In this document: in pieces, positions 1 to 9,267 of the stretch
How positions within the stretch are numbered: the stretch's first letter is position 1
How the letters are laid out: the number at the start of each line of letters is the position of its first letter
DNA from: Nitrosococcus watsonii C-113
GTDB taxonomy: Bacteria > Pseudomonadota > Gammaproteobacteria > Nitrosococcales > Nitrosococcaceae
Reading direction: 5' to 3'
Assembly (NCBI RefSeq): GCF_000143085.1
Contig: NC_014315.1
Coordinates: 2,510,001 to 2,574,000 of the forward strand
Length of the DNA stretch: 64,000 bases
The notes under the pieces: generated by a model
What the model saw: only the letters and a program-made list of their open reading frames with translations
Databases searched by the model: none
Told to the model about the DNA's origin: nothing
Translations under genes and position numbers: made by a program

Positions 1-162
1 CAGAGGCCAATCTTGAATCCACCAATAAAAAGGCAGTGCTGGTAAGGTTCCGAAGGTGCCCGGGGCACGGGAAGCTAAGCCAGAACCAAAGCCAAAAGCA
101 AGCAAATAGATAGGATTTGCCAGCAACTGGCGCCAGCTAATTTTTGCAATATCTTGAGCCAT
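1..162 (-). CDS. pgpA: Phosphatidylglycerophosphatase A, N-terminal part (cut by window edge)
   Basis: This is the first 54 codons of a minus-strand gene that runs off the left edge; the ATG is at 162-160. PgpA removes the phosphate from phosphatidylglycerophosphate at the inner membrane to give phosphatidylglycerol. The visible N-terminus (starting MAQDIAKISWRQLLANP, then FGFGSGLASRAPGTFGTLPA and a Trp-rich hydrophobic stretch) matches the family's N-terminal signature, in which a Gly-rich GSG..PGT.G motif precedes the first membrane segment. It begins 2 bp after the thiL stop, so the two are almost certainly one transcript, as in many gammaproteobacteria (ribH-nusB-thiL-pgpA). The catalytic part lies outside the window. 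Confidence 0.9.
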   Translation of the reverse strand, partial: MAQDIAKISWRQLLANPIYLLAFGFGSGLASRAPGTFGTLPALPFYWWIQDWPL

Positions 163-164
163 GA

Positions 165-1124
165 TTAAAAGTGACGATAACCCTGCTGCTGGGGAATAAA
201 TGAAGCTCCATTCTGGCGGCGGCAACGGAAACCCGGCTCCTCTTCAATCGTTCCAATCAAGGCGCAAGGACAATCCAGCGCTGAGAGCACCGCCCGTATC
301 CGGTCACGGTACTTGGCAGGCACAGTTACACACAATTCGTAGTCATCGCCTGCGGTTAGCGCCAAAGCCCACGCCTGATCTAGCTCAACAGAAGCACGAA
401 GGGACTCTGAAAGCGGCAAAGCCTCTACTTCAACTGCCGCACCAACACCGCTGCCTTTCAGGATATGCCCCAAATCTGCTGCGAGACCATCCGAGATATC
501 GATAGCAGCATGGGCGAAAGGACGAATTGCCAAGGCTTCACGCACCCGAGGCTGCGGCCAATCCAGACGATGCTCAACACAGCACAAAGTCTCCTGAGAT
601 AATGGGAGTCCTTCTAATCGCGCTCGAAGGGCAAGGCCAGAATCACCCAAGGTTCCCGTTACGTAAATGCCATCACCAGGACGTGCTCCATCACGCCTCA
701 GAGCTTTGCCCCGAGGCACAAAACCATGCAACTGCATCGTGACCGCCAACGGTCCCCGGGTAGTATCCCCCCCTACCAATTGCACGCCGTAGCTTCTGGC
801 AAGCCTACTTAACCCCTGCGTAAATTCAACCAGCCAAGCTCTGTCCACCTCTGGCAAAGTCAACGCCAAGGTCGCCCAGGCTGGTTCTGCCCCCATAGCA
901 GCAAGATCACTCAACCCTACCGCCAGCGCTTTGTGCCCCAAGGCGGCGGGATCTGCCTCGGCAGTAAAATGCACGCCGACCACTAACGTATCCATAGAAA
1001 CCGCTAATTCACAACCTGAGGGGACAGTCATCAAAGCGCAATCGTCACCCACCGCCAGCACAACATCTTCCCGCTTCTGGGTACAATCTGCAAAAAATTC
1101 TTCAATCAGGGAGAACTCATTCAC
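165..1124 (-). CDS. thiL: Thiamine-monophosphate kinase
   Basis: ThiL phosphorylates thiamine monophosphate with ATP to make thiamine diphosphate, the last step of TPP synthesis in the cytosol. The 319-residue length is normal. Visible family motifs are VGDDCAL near residue 25 (Mg/ATP-binding aspartates), the GGDTTRG segment near residue 120, and DISDGLAADLGHI near residue 210. The gene lies 57 bp downstream of nusB and 2 bp before pgpA, in the conserved ribH-nusB-thiL-pgpA order, which supports both assignment and cotranscription. Confidence 0.96.
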   Translation of the reverse strand: MNEFSLIEEFFADCTQKREDVVLAVGDDCALMTVPSGCELAVSMDTLVVGVHFTAEADPAALGHKALAVGLSDLAAMGAEPAWATLALTLPEVDRAWLVEFTQGLSRLARSYGVQLVGGDTTRGPLAVTMQLHGFVPRGKALRRDGARPGDGIYVTGTLGDSGLALRARLEGLPLSQETLCCVEHRLDWPQPRVREALAIRPFAHAAIDISDGLAADLGHILKGSGVGAAVEVEALPLSESLRASVELDQAWALALTAGDDYELCVTVPAKYRDRIRAVLSALDCPCALIGTIEEEPGFRCRRQNGASFIPQQQGYRHF

Positions 1125-1181
1125 ATTTTAAAGCGCTCAGAAGGGCTAGGTGGTACCAGGATCATGTCATCAAGCTCGCTG

Positions 1182-1628
1182 CTAAGTCTGCAACCGCCGT
1201 CTAAGAGCTCGGGACCGAAACTCGGTAGCACGGACTTTTTGAGCCACCTTATCGAGAATGCCGTTGACATAGCGATGGCCATGCTCGGCGCCAAAGCGCT
1301 TAGCCAACTCAATGGCTTCATTTAACACAACCCGATAGGGAATCTCAGGACGACAAAGCAATTCAAATGCCCCTATTCTCAGAATGGCGCATTCCACCGG
1401 GTCAATTTCATGAATAGGCCGATCTAAAAAGGGTCCAAGACACTCATCTAGTTCCCATTGGCGCTGGGGTACTCCCTGCAACAATGCCTGAAAATAGGCG
1501 TGATCAATGCCCCGTATATCTTGAACAATGAATTCAATATCGATTTTATCGACATCCTGCCCCGTCAACTGCCACTGATAAAGTCCCTGCAAAGCAGCCG
1601 TGCGGGCCTTCGAGCGACGATTACTCAC
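1182..1628 (-). CDS. nusB: Transcription antitermination protein NusB
   Basis: NusB binds boxA RNA with NusE (ribosomal protein S10) and helps RNA polymerase read through rRNA operons. The 148-residue all-helical protein has the typical N-terminus ([20 protein letters not shown]) and the conserved [19 protein letters not shown] segment that builds the C-terminal helical bundle, followed by YVNGILDK. The ATG overlaps the ribH stop by 4 bp, indicating translational coupling. Confidence 0.96.
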   Translation of the reverse strand: MSNRRSKARTAALQGLYQWQLTGQDVDKIDIEFIVQDIRGIDHAYFQALLQGVPQRQWELDECLGPFLDRPIHEIDPVECAILRIGAFELLCRPEIPYRVVLNEAIELAKRFGAEHGHRYVNGILDKVAQKVRATEFRSRALRRRLQT

Positions 1629-2122
1629 GCTATCTCGCCTTTGGCGCTATGAATTTGCCGCAATACGCCAACCATCTCAATCACAGAAAGGGCAGCCTCT
1701 ACCCCTTTATTTCCGGCTTTAGTGCCCGCCCGCTCTATAGCTTGTTCAATAGTATCCACCGTCAACACACCAAAACCAATGGGTAAGCCATGCTGCAATG
1801 AAATCAACCCCAACCCCTTGCTGCATTCCCCGGCGACATAATCAAAGTGGGGGGTTGCGCCCCGGATAACCGTCCCCAAAGCCACTAAAGCATCAAAGCC
1901 ACCTTGCTGCGCCATAGCTTGAATTGCCAACGGCAACTCAAATGCGCCAGGAACGCGAACGATCTCAATGTCCTTGGAAGCAACCCCATGGCGAAGCAAA
2001 GTATCCACGGTTCCCTCCAGCAAACTAGCGACGATAAATTCATTAAATCGCGCAGCCGCAATACCTATCCGTAAGTTCCGGATCGCATAATCTCCAGTAA
2101 TGGTTTTAATATGGCTCTTCAT
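1625..2122 (-). CDS. ribH: 6,7-dimethyl-8-ribityllumazine synthase
   Basis: RibH condenses 5-amino-6-ribitylamino-uracil with 3,4-dihydroxy-2-butanone 4-phosphate to lumazine, the penultimate step of riboflavin synthesis; the family forms icosahedral or pentameric shells. The 165 residues contain the family's substrate-site elements: AARFNEFI near residue 23, VPGAFELP near 57, and [14 protein letters not shown] with the catalytic His near 89. It is first of the ribH-nusB-thiL-pgpA run. The other rib genes usually found upstream are not here; rlmD precedes it by 59 bp. Confidence 0.96.
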   Translation of the reverse strand: MKSHIKTITGDYAIRNLRIGIAAARFNEFIVASLLEGTVDTLLRHGVASKDIEIVRVPGAFELPLAIQAMAQQGGFDALVALGTVIRGATPHFDYVAGECSKGLGLISLQHGLPIGFGVLTVDTIEQAIERAGTKAGNKGVEAALSVIEMVGVLRQIHSAKGEIA

Positions 2123-2181
2123 GTTTTTTCGCTCCCCCCTACTATTGTACTGGCAACTTCTGCCGAGGGCACCGAATTTCT

Positions 2182-3522
2182 CTAGTGCTTCCTTAGCCGC
2201 TCAAACAAGGCAAGGGTTTCCACATGGGTAGTATGGGGAAACATATCGATCACGCCCGCGTAACGCAAACGGTAGCCCTGTCGATTAACAAGTTCACCCG
2301 CATCCCGGGCAAGGGTAGCAGGATTGCAAGAAATATAAACAATTCGCTGCACCCTTAGTTTTGACATTTGCTGTACCGCAAGTAATGCCCCACTTCGCGG
2401 CGGATCTAGCAGCGCTTTAGAAAAGCCTTCTCGCGCCCAAGCATGATGGGTCCATTCCAATCCATTGAGATCAGCCACATCAAAGCGGACATTTTCTAGC
2501 CGGTTATGCGCTGCATTCGCCCTTGCCCGGGCCACTAACCCAGCATCGCCTTCTATGCCTACAACCTCGGCCCCAGCCATTGCCAACGGCAGGGTAAAGT
2601 TACCTACTCCACAGAACAAGTCTAGCACCCGCTCGCCGGATGCAATTTCAAGTAATGCAAGGACCTGCTGAACCATTTTGGTGTTCACCTCCCGGTTCAC
2701 CTGAGTGAAATCCGTAGGCAGGAATATCATTTCCAACTCTCCAAACTGGGAATAACTTAAACGTGCCTCCGCAGGCCATAGGAGACGTACCGTTTCTGCT
2801 CCCCCCCCTTGGAGATAAATCTGCAATTTATGGGCCTGGCCAAATGCCATTAGCTGTTCAGTATCCGCTGTGGTCAAGGGCACGAGATGACGAAAGACCA
2901 AACCGGTCGATTGATCCCCAGCAGCGACCTCGATCTGGGGAATACGGTCATAGCAGCTTAAAGAGGCGATCAATTCACCTAGCGCTGGCAACAGAGATCC
3001 CACCGGCGGGTGCAGCACCTCACAACGCTCCAATGCCGCAATTAAGGAGCTTCCCTTTTCCCGAAAGCCGACTAGCACGCGATCCTTTTTTTTAACGAAC
3101 TTAACCCCCAGACGCGCTTTGTAGCGATATCCCCAGACCGCCCCCGCCAGAGGGGGCAACCATTGTTCAGGCTCAACACCGCCGAAATGGCGGAACTGCT
3201 CCCTTACCGTTACTTGCTTGAGCTGCAACTGAGCCACCGTGCTCAAATGTTGCAAACTACACCCCCCACAAACCCCAAAATGGCGACAGCGCGGCTCTAC
3301 CCGGCTTGGCGCTGGTTGCAGTACTTCTAGTACACGGCCTTCGTCAAATTTACCGCGCCGGCGGAGATAGTGAAACCATACCGTTTCGCCAGGCAGGGCA
3401 CCATCAATAAAAATAGTTTTGCCGGCTACGTGGGCAATACCACGGCCCTCATGGGTTAGTGCCTCAATGGAAGCCTTTTGAGGCTCTTGAGAGAGAGGTT
3501 TTCGTTTAGGATGATGCGCCAT
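2182..3522 (-). CDS. rlmD: 23S rRNA (uracil-1939-C5)-methyltransferase RlmD (RumA)
   Basis: This SAM-dependent enzyme makes m5U1939 in 23S rRNA. The 446 residues show an N-terminal TRAM-like RNA-binding segment (about 15-75), then the cysteine cluster [14 protein letters not shown] with a further Cys in ERCEVLHP that in this family binds a 4Fe-4S cluster. The SAM-binding motif [16 protein letters not shown] is near residue 300, and the catalytic nucleophile and base region is [12 protein letters not shown] near residue 395. The similar enzyme RlmC is shorter and lacks the TRAM domain, so RlmD is the better call. Confidence 0.94.
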   Translation of the reverse strand: MAHHPKRKPLSQEPQKASIEALTHEGRGIAHVAGKTIFIDGALPGETVWFHYLRRRGKFDEGRVLEVLQPAPSRVEPRCRHFGVCGGCSLQHLSTVAQLQLKQVTVREQFRHFGGVEPEQWLPPLAGAVWGYRYKARLGVKFVKKKDRVLVGFREKGSSLIAALERCEVLHPPVGSLLPALGELIASLSCYDRIPQIEVAAGDQSTGLVFRHLVPLTTADTEQLMAFGQAHKLQIYLQGGGAETVRLLWPAEARLSYSQFGELEMIFLPTDFTQVNREVNTKMVQQVLALLEIASGERVLDLFCGVGNFTLPLAMAGAEVVGIEGDAGLVARARANAAHNRLENVRFDVADLNGLEWTHHAWAREGFSKALLDPPRSGALLAVQQMSKLRVQRIVYISCNPATLARDAGELVNRQGYRLRYAGVIDMFPHTTHVETLALFERLRKH

Positions 3523-3576
3523 TGCCGAGAGATAAATAAAGAGTAAATCTAGAGGTTACAAGCTAACCCCTCCGCT

Positions 3577-4356
3577 TTAGCTAGCCCAGAGGGCCAAAAA
3601 TTCCGAAAAATGAGCTTTGTTCTCAGCCCCTATCACCTCCCGCACCCGTTGGCATTCCTGCTGATAGGTGGCTTTCTCAAGCTGTCCCCGTATGAGTTCA
3701 AATCGCAAGAAAACAAGATAAGTATTCAGCACATCAGTTTCACAGTAATCGCGAATTGCCTCAAGCTCACCGTTTTGAAATAAATCCCATACTTTAGCGC
3801 CACTCATCCCCATTTTACCGGGAAAGCCAAGCAACGTCGCAACTTCGTCCAATGGGGCCACAGCTCGGATTTGGTAGCCAGACAACGCATCCATCAAATC
3901 TAAGTGGCGCTGGTGATAACGATTGAGATAGTTGTTCCAGCGAAAGCTTTGTTCCTTCTCACCGATCTCCCAATAACGCGCGCCCCCAATACCATGCAGC
4001 AAAGCGCGGTAGTGTATCACCGGCAGATCGAAGGCGCCCCCATTCCAAGAGACCAGGGTGGGTACAAATTTTTCAATGCCATCAAAAAAACGTTGTATGA
4101 GTTCTTCCTCCGGAGAGGTGGGATCGCCTAATGACCAAACTTTAAACCTGCCCTGGGAACGGAGCGCCACGGAAATAGCGGCAATGCGGTGCAGATGTAA
4201 ACGTAAAAACTCCCCACCGCCCGTCTCCTGGCGGCGTTTAGAAAACATGATTTCAGCCACCGCGGCATCATCCAAATCCTCCAAGCCATAGAGACGGCGC
4301 GCCCCTTCCACATCCGGGACTGTTTCGATATCAAAGACAAAAACGTTCATCAACAA
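3577..4356 (-). CDS. PolB-like 3'-5' exonuclease family protein
   Basis: A 259-residue DEDDy-type exonuclease domain resembling the proofreading domain of family B DNA polymerases, without a polymerase part. All three Exo motifs are visible: FDIETVPD near residue 8 (Exo I), SWNGGAFDLPVIHYRALL near 105 (Exo II) and YCETDVLNTYLVFL near 210 (Exo III, Y-x3-D). The family is common in proteobacteria, usually annotated as predicted 3'-5' exonuclease, and its cellular role is not settled. Met-1 and Met-3 are alternative starts. It follows the YdbL-like gene by 6 bp. Confidence 0.87.
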   Translation of the reverse strand: MLMNVFVFDIETVPDVEGARRLYGLEDLDDAAVAEIMFSKRRQETGGGEFLRLHLHRIAAISVALRSQGRFKVWSLGDPTSPEEELIQRFFDGIEKFVPTLVSWNGGAFDLPVIHYRALLHGIGGARYWEIGEKEQSFRWNNYLNRYHQRHLDLMDALSGYQIRAVAPLDEVATLLGFPGKMGMSGAKVWDLFQNGELEAIRDYCETDVLNTYLVFLRFELIRGQLEKATYQQECQRVREVIGAENKAHFSEFLALWAS

Positions 4357-4362
4357 AGCTGG

Positions 4363-4989
4363 CTAGCGCTTTTGCACCCATTGCCCCTGGGCATTCTGAT
4401 ACCACCATCCTGGAGGCGCTTTTTGAATCCAGCGACGGGCAAACGTTTCCCGAAGTTGAGCCTCCCACTCAGGATGGCCATTAGCCCTAGCAATTTCTCC
4501 ATAAAGGGCGTTACGATCATTGTTTTCAGCAGCGAGCAACTGATTTACCTGAGTTCGGTCCTTGAGAGGGATTTCCTGGGCCTTTCGTACCGCCACCAAA
4601 CCATCCTGGGTAAGCCCAATGGCGCCGCTTTGGAAATAGGGCCTAAGCTTAGGGTAGCGCCTTTCCATAGAGGCGGTAATACGTTTAATGGTGGGACTTG
4701 AGATATCCAGATTCGGTTCAGCCGCCGCCACTGGCGTAATTAACAAATCAAACACCCAACGCCAGGCAAAGCCTGGCGAAGAAGAGAGCCCTTCTTGCTC
4801 CACCGGGGAAATCGGTGCGGCTGGGGTGGTAGTTGCGTCTTGCTCCCAAACATCTTCAATAATCTTGTCCGCGGCCTTTTCCGCCGCTGCCGCAGGAAAA
4901 TAAATATTGATGGTTACGCAGGCAGCCATTCCTATTGCTGTCAACAAGCTCGACCAACATAACCGCTTTTTCATGGCGCATGCACTCAT
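4363..4989 (-). CDS. YdbL-family (DUF1318) envelope protein with YnbE-like lipoprotein start
   Basis: The 208-residue product begins with a signal sequence; Met-6 (MKKRLCW, at 4974) is the likelier start. A plausible lipobox is IGMAAC near residue 24, followed by the VTINIYFPAAAAEKAAD motif that resembles the small lipoprotein YnbE. The C-terminal half (about 105-200) is the YdbL/DUF1318 domain with GLTQDGLVAVRK and a helical, Arg-rich tail. In Escherichia coli YnbE, YdbL and YdbH are separate gene products that work together in phospholipid transport between membranes. Here the YnbE-like and YdbL-like parts appear fused, directly after the YdbH-like gene. The fusion reading is my inference. 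Confidence 0.75.
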   Translation of the reverse strand: MSACAMKKRLCWSSLLTAIGMAACVTINIYFPAAAAEKAADKIIEDVWEQDATTTPAAPISPVEQEGLSSSPGFAWRWVFDLLITPVAAAEPNLDISSPTIKRITASMERRYPKLRPYFQSGAIGLTQDGLVAVRKAQEIPLKDRTQVNQLLAAENNDRNALYGEIARANGHPEWEAQLRETFARRWIQKAPPGWWYQNAQGQWVQKR

Positions 4990-4994
4990 TCAAT

Positions 4995-7019
4995 TCATTC
5001 CCTAACTGGACCATCCACCAAAGTCACCCTTTTTAGCCGTTTTATGAGCACCGGCCAATCCACCTGGCGGGTATAGCCAATGATATCAATACGAGGAAAG
5101 CCGCCGCCACGGACAATATAATATCCTCCATTAATGGACCCTAATCCTCCCATTTCGCATATTTGGCGGCGAAGACGGCAGCTCAAGCCCATTTTGTCAT
5201 AGGAAAAATTTTTAAACAGCCCTAAAAAACTCCGGGAAAGCAAGCCACTGGCACCTCCACCTAGGCGCGAGAGATTCTCCACCGCTTGCTGGCTAATACG
5301 GTGCCGCAAGGGATCATCTTCCGGGGTCGCCAGTTTCGCATCGAATTGAACCGGCTGCCAATCAACCAAATGGAGTTTCCGTAGTTCGCCGCTAAGCTGG
5401 CCTTCAATTTTACCAAAGGCAAAAGTACGGGTCATAGTCGCCAAATCCAAGCGGTTAATATCAATATCCGCCTCAAGCCGGGGAACTATCCCTAAAGGGT
5501 TTTCTAAGCGCAGGTTCTGGATAACCAACGTGCCATCGAATAGCCGTACCAGCAAAGCACCACCCATCTCCACGACTCCTTCCCGATACCGGACCCGAGG
5601 GATAACCCCGGATAATTTCCCGGCCAAGACGGGCCAACCTAGGGCCTGGCTGACTTTTTCCATGGACAGAGGACTTAATACTCCTTCCAATTCCCAATGG
5701 GCTACGGAAGCCCCTGGGTTTTGTAGAATAAAATCATTAATAAGCAACTGCCCATCAAGTACCGGCAGCCGCAACGGTTGACGAAGCCATAAGCCGTTGT
5801 TCTTACTCTCGGCCAGGAAGTGTGCCGCCCCTAAAGCCAAGGCATAAAGACTCCCCTTGCGCCAACTGACATCCATTGTTAAGGGAATAGCATGGGTGCT
5901 CCAGCCGAATGTTCCCTCCAGGCCCGACATGCTGAACCGCCCTTGCTGATCAACCATGTCTACCCCCTCCAAAAAGCCCTTAAGCCTCCACCGGCCAGGA
6001 GAACGATATGTCCAAACAAGTGCTACCTTTCCGCCGCTTGTCAAATTACCCAATGCCGTCCCCGCCAAAAAAGGTTTCAACCAATGCTGGTACAGGGCGG
6101 GGATTTGGGTCTGCGCCGCCTGAACCCGCGCCTTCGTTATTCCTTGCTGGCCCCACTGGAGCGCCCCGCTAAGCGCCATGACTCCGGTTTGCTTCAAACT
6201 GAATCGGGGAATTTTCCAATCCCCCTCAACCTTCCCTTGCGTTAGCTCAACCTCGGCATGGAGGGGGGTTTCGGAGAAAGCGAAATACACTGGATGGAAA
6301 TAAGCTTCTCCTCCATTTAATTTCATCCCTCCGGTTATCTCCCAACCCTTTTGGGTATTTTGCCCCTTAAGCTGAAGTTTGCCGATCACCGCCTCCCCCA
6401 CTTGAAGCGCGCTTGTATCGGAAAAGCCTACTTCATCAAGCTGAAGCTCAAGGCGGACAGTATGCAGAAATTGGCCTTGCCCCACTAAGGTTGCCTCTAT
6501 CCCCAACCTGCCCTGGAAGGAGAATTCCGAGGACCCAATAGCCGATTGCAGGCCCAAAGAGGCTATTAGCTCAAACAGAGAAGCTAGCTTGAAAGACTTT
6601 CCAGAAATAGATAATTGCCAGCGGGCATCTTCAAAATCCCCAGCAATAGTCCCAGACCCGCCAGCCAAGCCTGGCAATTTAAGCTTGAAGGAAAGAGCCT
6701 GGGTTTCTAAATGGTAGCTAAAACTGAAAAGGCTGCGGTGGACAAAGAAACCTTCGTGGCTGAAACTCACACGCCCCTCCGGGCACCGCACGCCGGAGGG
6801 AGCTAGTTCAATATATCCGCAGCGGATAGCCACTTGCTGCAATTGTTTAAAGGGGGAAGGAAGTAACAAGCGGGCGATATGAAGCTGAACCGAACCTTGA
6901 TTGGCGGCTCGGAACTGAACATTAAGTACTGCCTGCTCCGCTCGCCAGCCGAAACCACCTAGATCGCCAAGGTGGATAGTAAATTTATCAACCGCTCCCA
7001 CGTCCCATGTAAAGAACAT
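4995..7019 (-). CDS. YdbH-like AsmA/TamB-type intermembrane transport protein
   Basis: A 674-residue protein rich in alternating beta-strand sequence with little else, typical of AsmA-like lipid-transfer bridges. The C-terminal part (LRKLHLVDWQPVQFDAKLAT, then FSYDKMGLSCRLRRQICEMGGL) matches the YdbH family C-terminus, and the next gene is YdbL-like, as in enterobacteria. YdbH acts redundantly with TamB and YhdP in moving phospholipids to the outer membrane in E. coli. The family normally starts with a membrane anchor. Here the first ATG (7019) comes after a hydrophobic stretch (SCPASACWWLLLSLG) encoded upstream in the same open frame, and I found no ATG, GTG or TTG between there and the preceding in-frame TGA. 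The true start is therefore doubtful. Confidence 0.75.
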   Translation of the reverse strand: MFFTWDVGAVDKFTIHLGDLGGFGWRAEQAVLNVQFRAANQGSVQLHIARLLLPSPFKQLQQVAIRCGYIELAPSGVRCPEGRVSFSHEGFFVHRSLFSFSYHLETQALSFKLKLPGLAGGSGTIAGDFEDARWQLSISGKSFKLASLFELIASLGLQSAIGSSEFSFQGRLGIEATLVGQGQFLHTVRLELQLDEVGFSDTSALQVGEAVIGKLQLKGQNTQKGWEITGGMKLNGGEAYFHPVYFAFSETPLHAEVELTQGKVEGDWKIPRFSLKQTGVMALSGALQWGQQGITKARVQAAQTQIPALYQHWLKPFLAGTALGNLTSGGKVALVWTYRSPGRWRLKGFLEGVDMVDQQGRFSMSGLEGTFGWSTHAIPLTMDVSWRKGSLYALALGAAHFLAESKNNGLWLRQPLRLPVLDGQLLINDFILQNPGASVAHWELEGVLSPLSMEKVSQALGWPVLAGKLSGVIPRVRYREGVVEMGGALLVRLFDGTLVIQNLRLENPLGIVPRLEADIDINRLDLATMTRTFAFGKIEGQLSGELRKLHLVDWQPVQFDAKLATPEDDPLRHRISQQAVENLSRLGGGASGLLSRSFLGLFKNFSYDKMGLSCRLRRQICEMGGLGSINGGYYIVRGGGFPRIDIIGYTRQVDWPVLIKRLKRVTLVDGPVRE

Positions 7020-7123
7020 GCCCAGGCTTAATAACAGCCACCAGCAAGCACTGGCGGGGCAACTTAAGAACCTTGCGGAAGAAGCTACCTTAGCAAAATG
7101 CGGAGAAATGCCAACTGCTCCCG

Positions 7124-8023
7124 CTAGCCGGGAAAAACAGAAGTAGAAAGATAGCGATCGCCTCGATCACAAATGATCACCACAATCGTACTATTTTGAA
7201 TTTCCTTGGCTAACCGTAGTGCTGCCGCCACCGCCCCCCCCGAAGAGATGCCGACAAAAATTCCTTCTTGGGCTGCGAGTTGCCGAGTCGTCTCTTCCGC
7301 TTCTTCCTGGGACACATCAATAATCTGATCTACTGCCGCCGGATCATAGATTTTGGGCAAGTAGGCTTCTGGCCAGCGCCGGATTCCGGGAATACTGGCC
7401 CCTTCCAAGGGCTGGACTCCAATAATTTTGACTGCCGGATTTTGCGCCTTAAAATAGCGGGAGACCCCCACAATCGTGCCGGTAGTGCCCATAGAACTAA
7501 CAAAATGGGTAATACTGCCACGGGTATCCCGCCAAATCTCGGGACCCGTTCCTTCATAGTGGGCGCGGGGATTATCAGGATTAGCAAACTGATCCAACAC
7601 CCGGCCCTTGCCCTCGGCCTCCATCTCTAAAGCTAGGTCACGAGCCCCTTCCATGCCCTCTTGGGAAGTCACCAAAATGATTTCGGCCCCAAAGGCTTTC
7701 ATGACCGCCCGCCGCTCTGCGCTCATATTCTCGGGCATCACCAACACCATCCGGTAACCTTTGATAGCCGCCATCATGGCCAGGGCAATACCGGTGTTAC
7801 CGCTGGTTGCCTCCACCAAGGTATCGCCTGGCTTAATTTCCCCTCGCTCTTCCGCATACTGAATCATGCTAAGCGCCGGTCGATCCTTCACCGAGCCCGC
7901 GGGATTGTTACCTTCCAATTTCACTAACAGCGTATTGCTGGACTCACCTGGCAGGCGCTGAAGCCTTACCAACGGGGTATGCCCCACAAAATCCTCAATA
8001 GTAGGATAATCCATCCTAGCCAC
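7124..8023 (-). CDS. cysM: Cysteine synthase B (O-acetylserine sulfhydrylase)
   Basis: A PLP enzyme that makes cysteine from O-acetylserine and sulfide or thiosulfate. The 299-residue length is that of CysM. The PLP lysine is in NNPAGSVKDRPALSMI near residue 40, the phosphate-binding loop is EATSGNTGIALAM near 68, and the GTTGTIVGVSRYF loop near 178 also fits. The shortness and the KDRPA signature favour CysM over CysK. It lies 24 bp downstream of acpS. Confidence 0.93.
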   Translation of the reverse strand: MARMDYPTIEDFVGHTPLVRLQRLPGESSNTLLVKLEGNNPAGSVKDRPALSMIQYAEERGEIKPGDTLVEATSGNTGIALAMMAAIKGYRMVLVMPENMSAERRAVMKAFGAEIILVTSQEGMEGARDLALEMEAEGKGRVLDQFANPDNPRAHYEGTGPEIWRDTRGSITHFVSSMGTTGTIVGVSRYFKAQNPAVKIIGVQPLEGASIPGIRRWPEAYLPKIYDPAAVDQIIDVSQEEAEETTRQLAAQEGIFVGISSGGAVAAALRLAKEIQNSTIVVIICDRGDRYLSTSVFPG

Positions 8024-8047
8024 AGGCGCTCCCTATTAATCGAGCAC

Positions 8048-8530
8048 TCATCCACGTTCCTCCAAACCGTGGCCTTCACTGCCATTATCCGGTAATTTGT
8101 GTGGATTTAGCGCCCTTTCCCCCGACTTTAAGTCCGACCTGATATCTTCTCTTTCCGTCAGTAGCGTGACAAAAGCTAAGGCGTAATCCTTCTCGTCCGC
8201 AAGACTAAGCAAACCTCGACCAACGCCTAAAAGACGGACTAGCTCGTTTGCCCGACCTTGCCATTCCAGGAAAGGTTGTCCTCGTTCAGTATGGCCCACG
8301 CCGATATGACAGGGCTGTAAACCACGCTTAAAACCGGTACCCAACGCCTTGACAGCGGCCTCTTTGGCTGCAAAACGCTTGGCCAGAAAATACGCGGGCT
8401 GCTTGCTGGCAGAAAATTCCCTAAATTCATCCCCTGTGAGAATACGCCGTGGAAACCGCTCCCCATACCGCTCAAGCAATGCGGTCATCCGGGAAACCTG
8501 AACAATATCAGTGCCGATCCCGAAAATCAC
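8048..8530 (-). CDS. acpS: Holo-[acyl-carrier-protein] synthase, with C-terminal extension
   Basis: AcpS transfers 4'-phosphopantetheine from CoA to the serine of acyl carrier protein, activating it for fatty acid synthesis. The Mg-binding N-terminal motif [12 protein letters not shown] (residues 4-15) and the second signature [14 protein letters not shown] near residue 52 are intact. The domain ends near residue 127 (YALAFVTLL); the remaining roughly 33 residues are polar and charged, an extension beyond the usual length of about 126. The ATG overlaps the pdxJ stop by 4 bp (recO-pdxJ-acpS order). Confidence 0.93.
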   Translation of the reverse strand: MIFGIGTDIVQVSRMTALLERYGERFPRRILTGDEFREFSASKQPAYFLAKRFAAKEAAVKALGTGFKRGLQPCHIGVGHTERGQPFLEWQGRANELVRLLGVGRGLLSLADEKDYALAFVTLLTEREDIRSDLKSGERALNPHKLPDNGSEGHGLEERG

Positions 8531-9267
8531 CCTCGTGCTTCTCTCATGAGACGTTTCATTTCTCCGACCGCGGACTGCATACCGGTAAACAAAGCACGAG
8601 CCATAATGGCGTGGCCAATATTGAGCTCGACAATATCAGGCAGCGCCGCAATCGCCGCCACATTCTGATAGTTTAGTCCGTGCCCAGCATTCACCTGGAG
8701 GCCGGCTTCCCGCCCCTTTTTCACCGCCTCGACAATCCGTTGGAATTCTTTCCGCCGCCTCTGCTCATCCCTGGCATCGGCAAAATGTCCAGTATGAATC
8801 TCAACCACGGGCGCGCGCGCCTGGGCCGCCGCTTCCACTTGGCGAGGGTCGGCATCAATAAACAAAGAAACCCGGGTTCCCGCCTCCTTTAGGCGAACGC
8901 AGGCTTCGGTGATCCGCCCGAGTTGACCAGCCACGTCCAAGCCACCCTCCGTGGTTAATTCTTCCCGCCGTTCCGGCACCAAGCAACAGTCTTCCGGACG
9001 ATACTGCTCGGCAATGGCTAACATCTCCCCGGTTACTGCCATCTCCAGGTTCATTTTGCTGAGTAAAATGTCCCTTAGCAAAGCGACGTCTCGCTCCTGA
9101 ATATGGCGGCGATCTTCCCGCAGATGGAGGGTAATTCCATCCGCTCCGGCCTGCTCAGCTTCAATGGCAGCCTGGATGGGATCGGGATAACGGGTTCCCC
9201 GCGCCTGGCGCAGGGTGGCTACGTGGTCAATATTAACTCCCAGTAAAATAGCGTGACTTGCAATCAT
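8527..9267 (-). CDS. pdxJ: Pyridoxine 5'-phosphate synthase
   Basis: PdxJ closes the pyridoxine ring from 3-amino-1-hydroxyacetone phosphate and deoxyxylulose 5-phosphate. The 246-residue TIM barrel carries the family's start [18 protein letters not shown], the HLREDRRHI motif near 50, EIHTGHFAD near 155 and the glycine-rich VNAGHGLNY near 195. Its start lies inside the last codons of recO (35-bp overlap). Confidence 0.96.
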   Translation of the reverse strand: MIASHAILLGVNIDHVATLRQARGTRYPDPIQAAIEAEQAGADGITLHLREDRRHIQERDVALLRDILLSKMNLEMAVTGEMLAIAEQYRPEDCCLVPERREELTTEGGLDVAGQLGRITEACVRLKEAGTRVSLFIDADPRQVEAAAQARAPVVEIHTGHFADARDEQRRRKEFQRIVEAVKKGREAGLQVNAGHGLNYQNVAAIAALPDIVELNIGHAIMARALFTGMQSAVGEMKRLMREARG

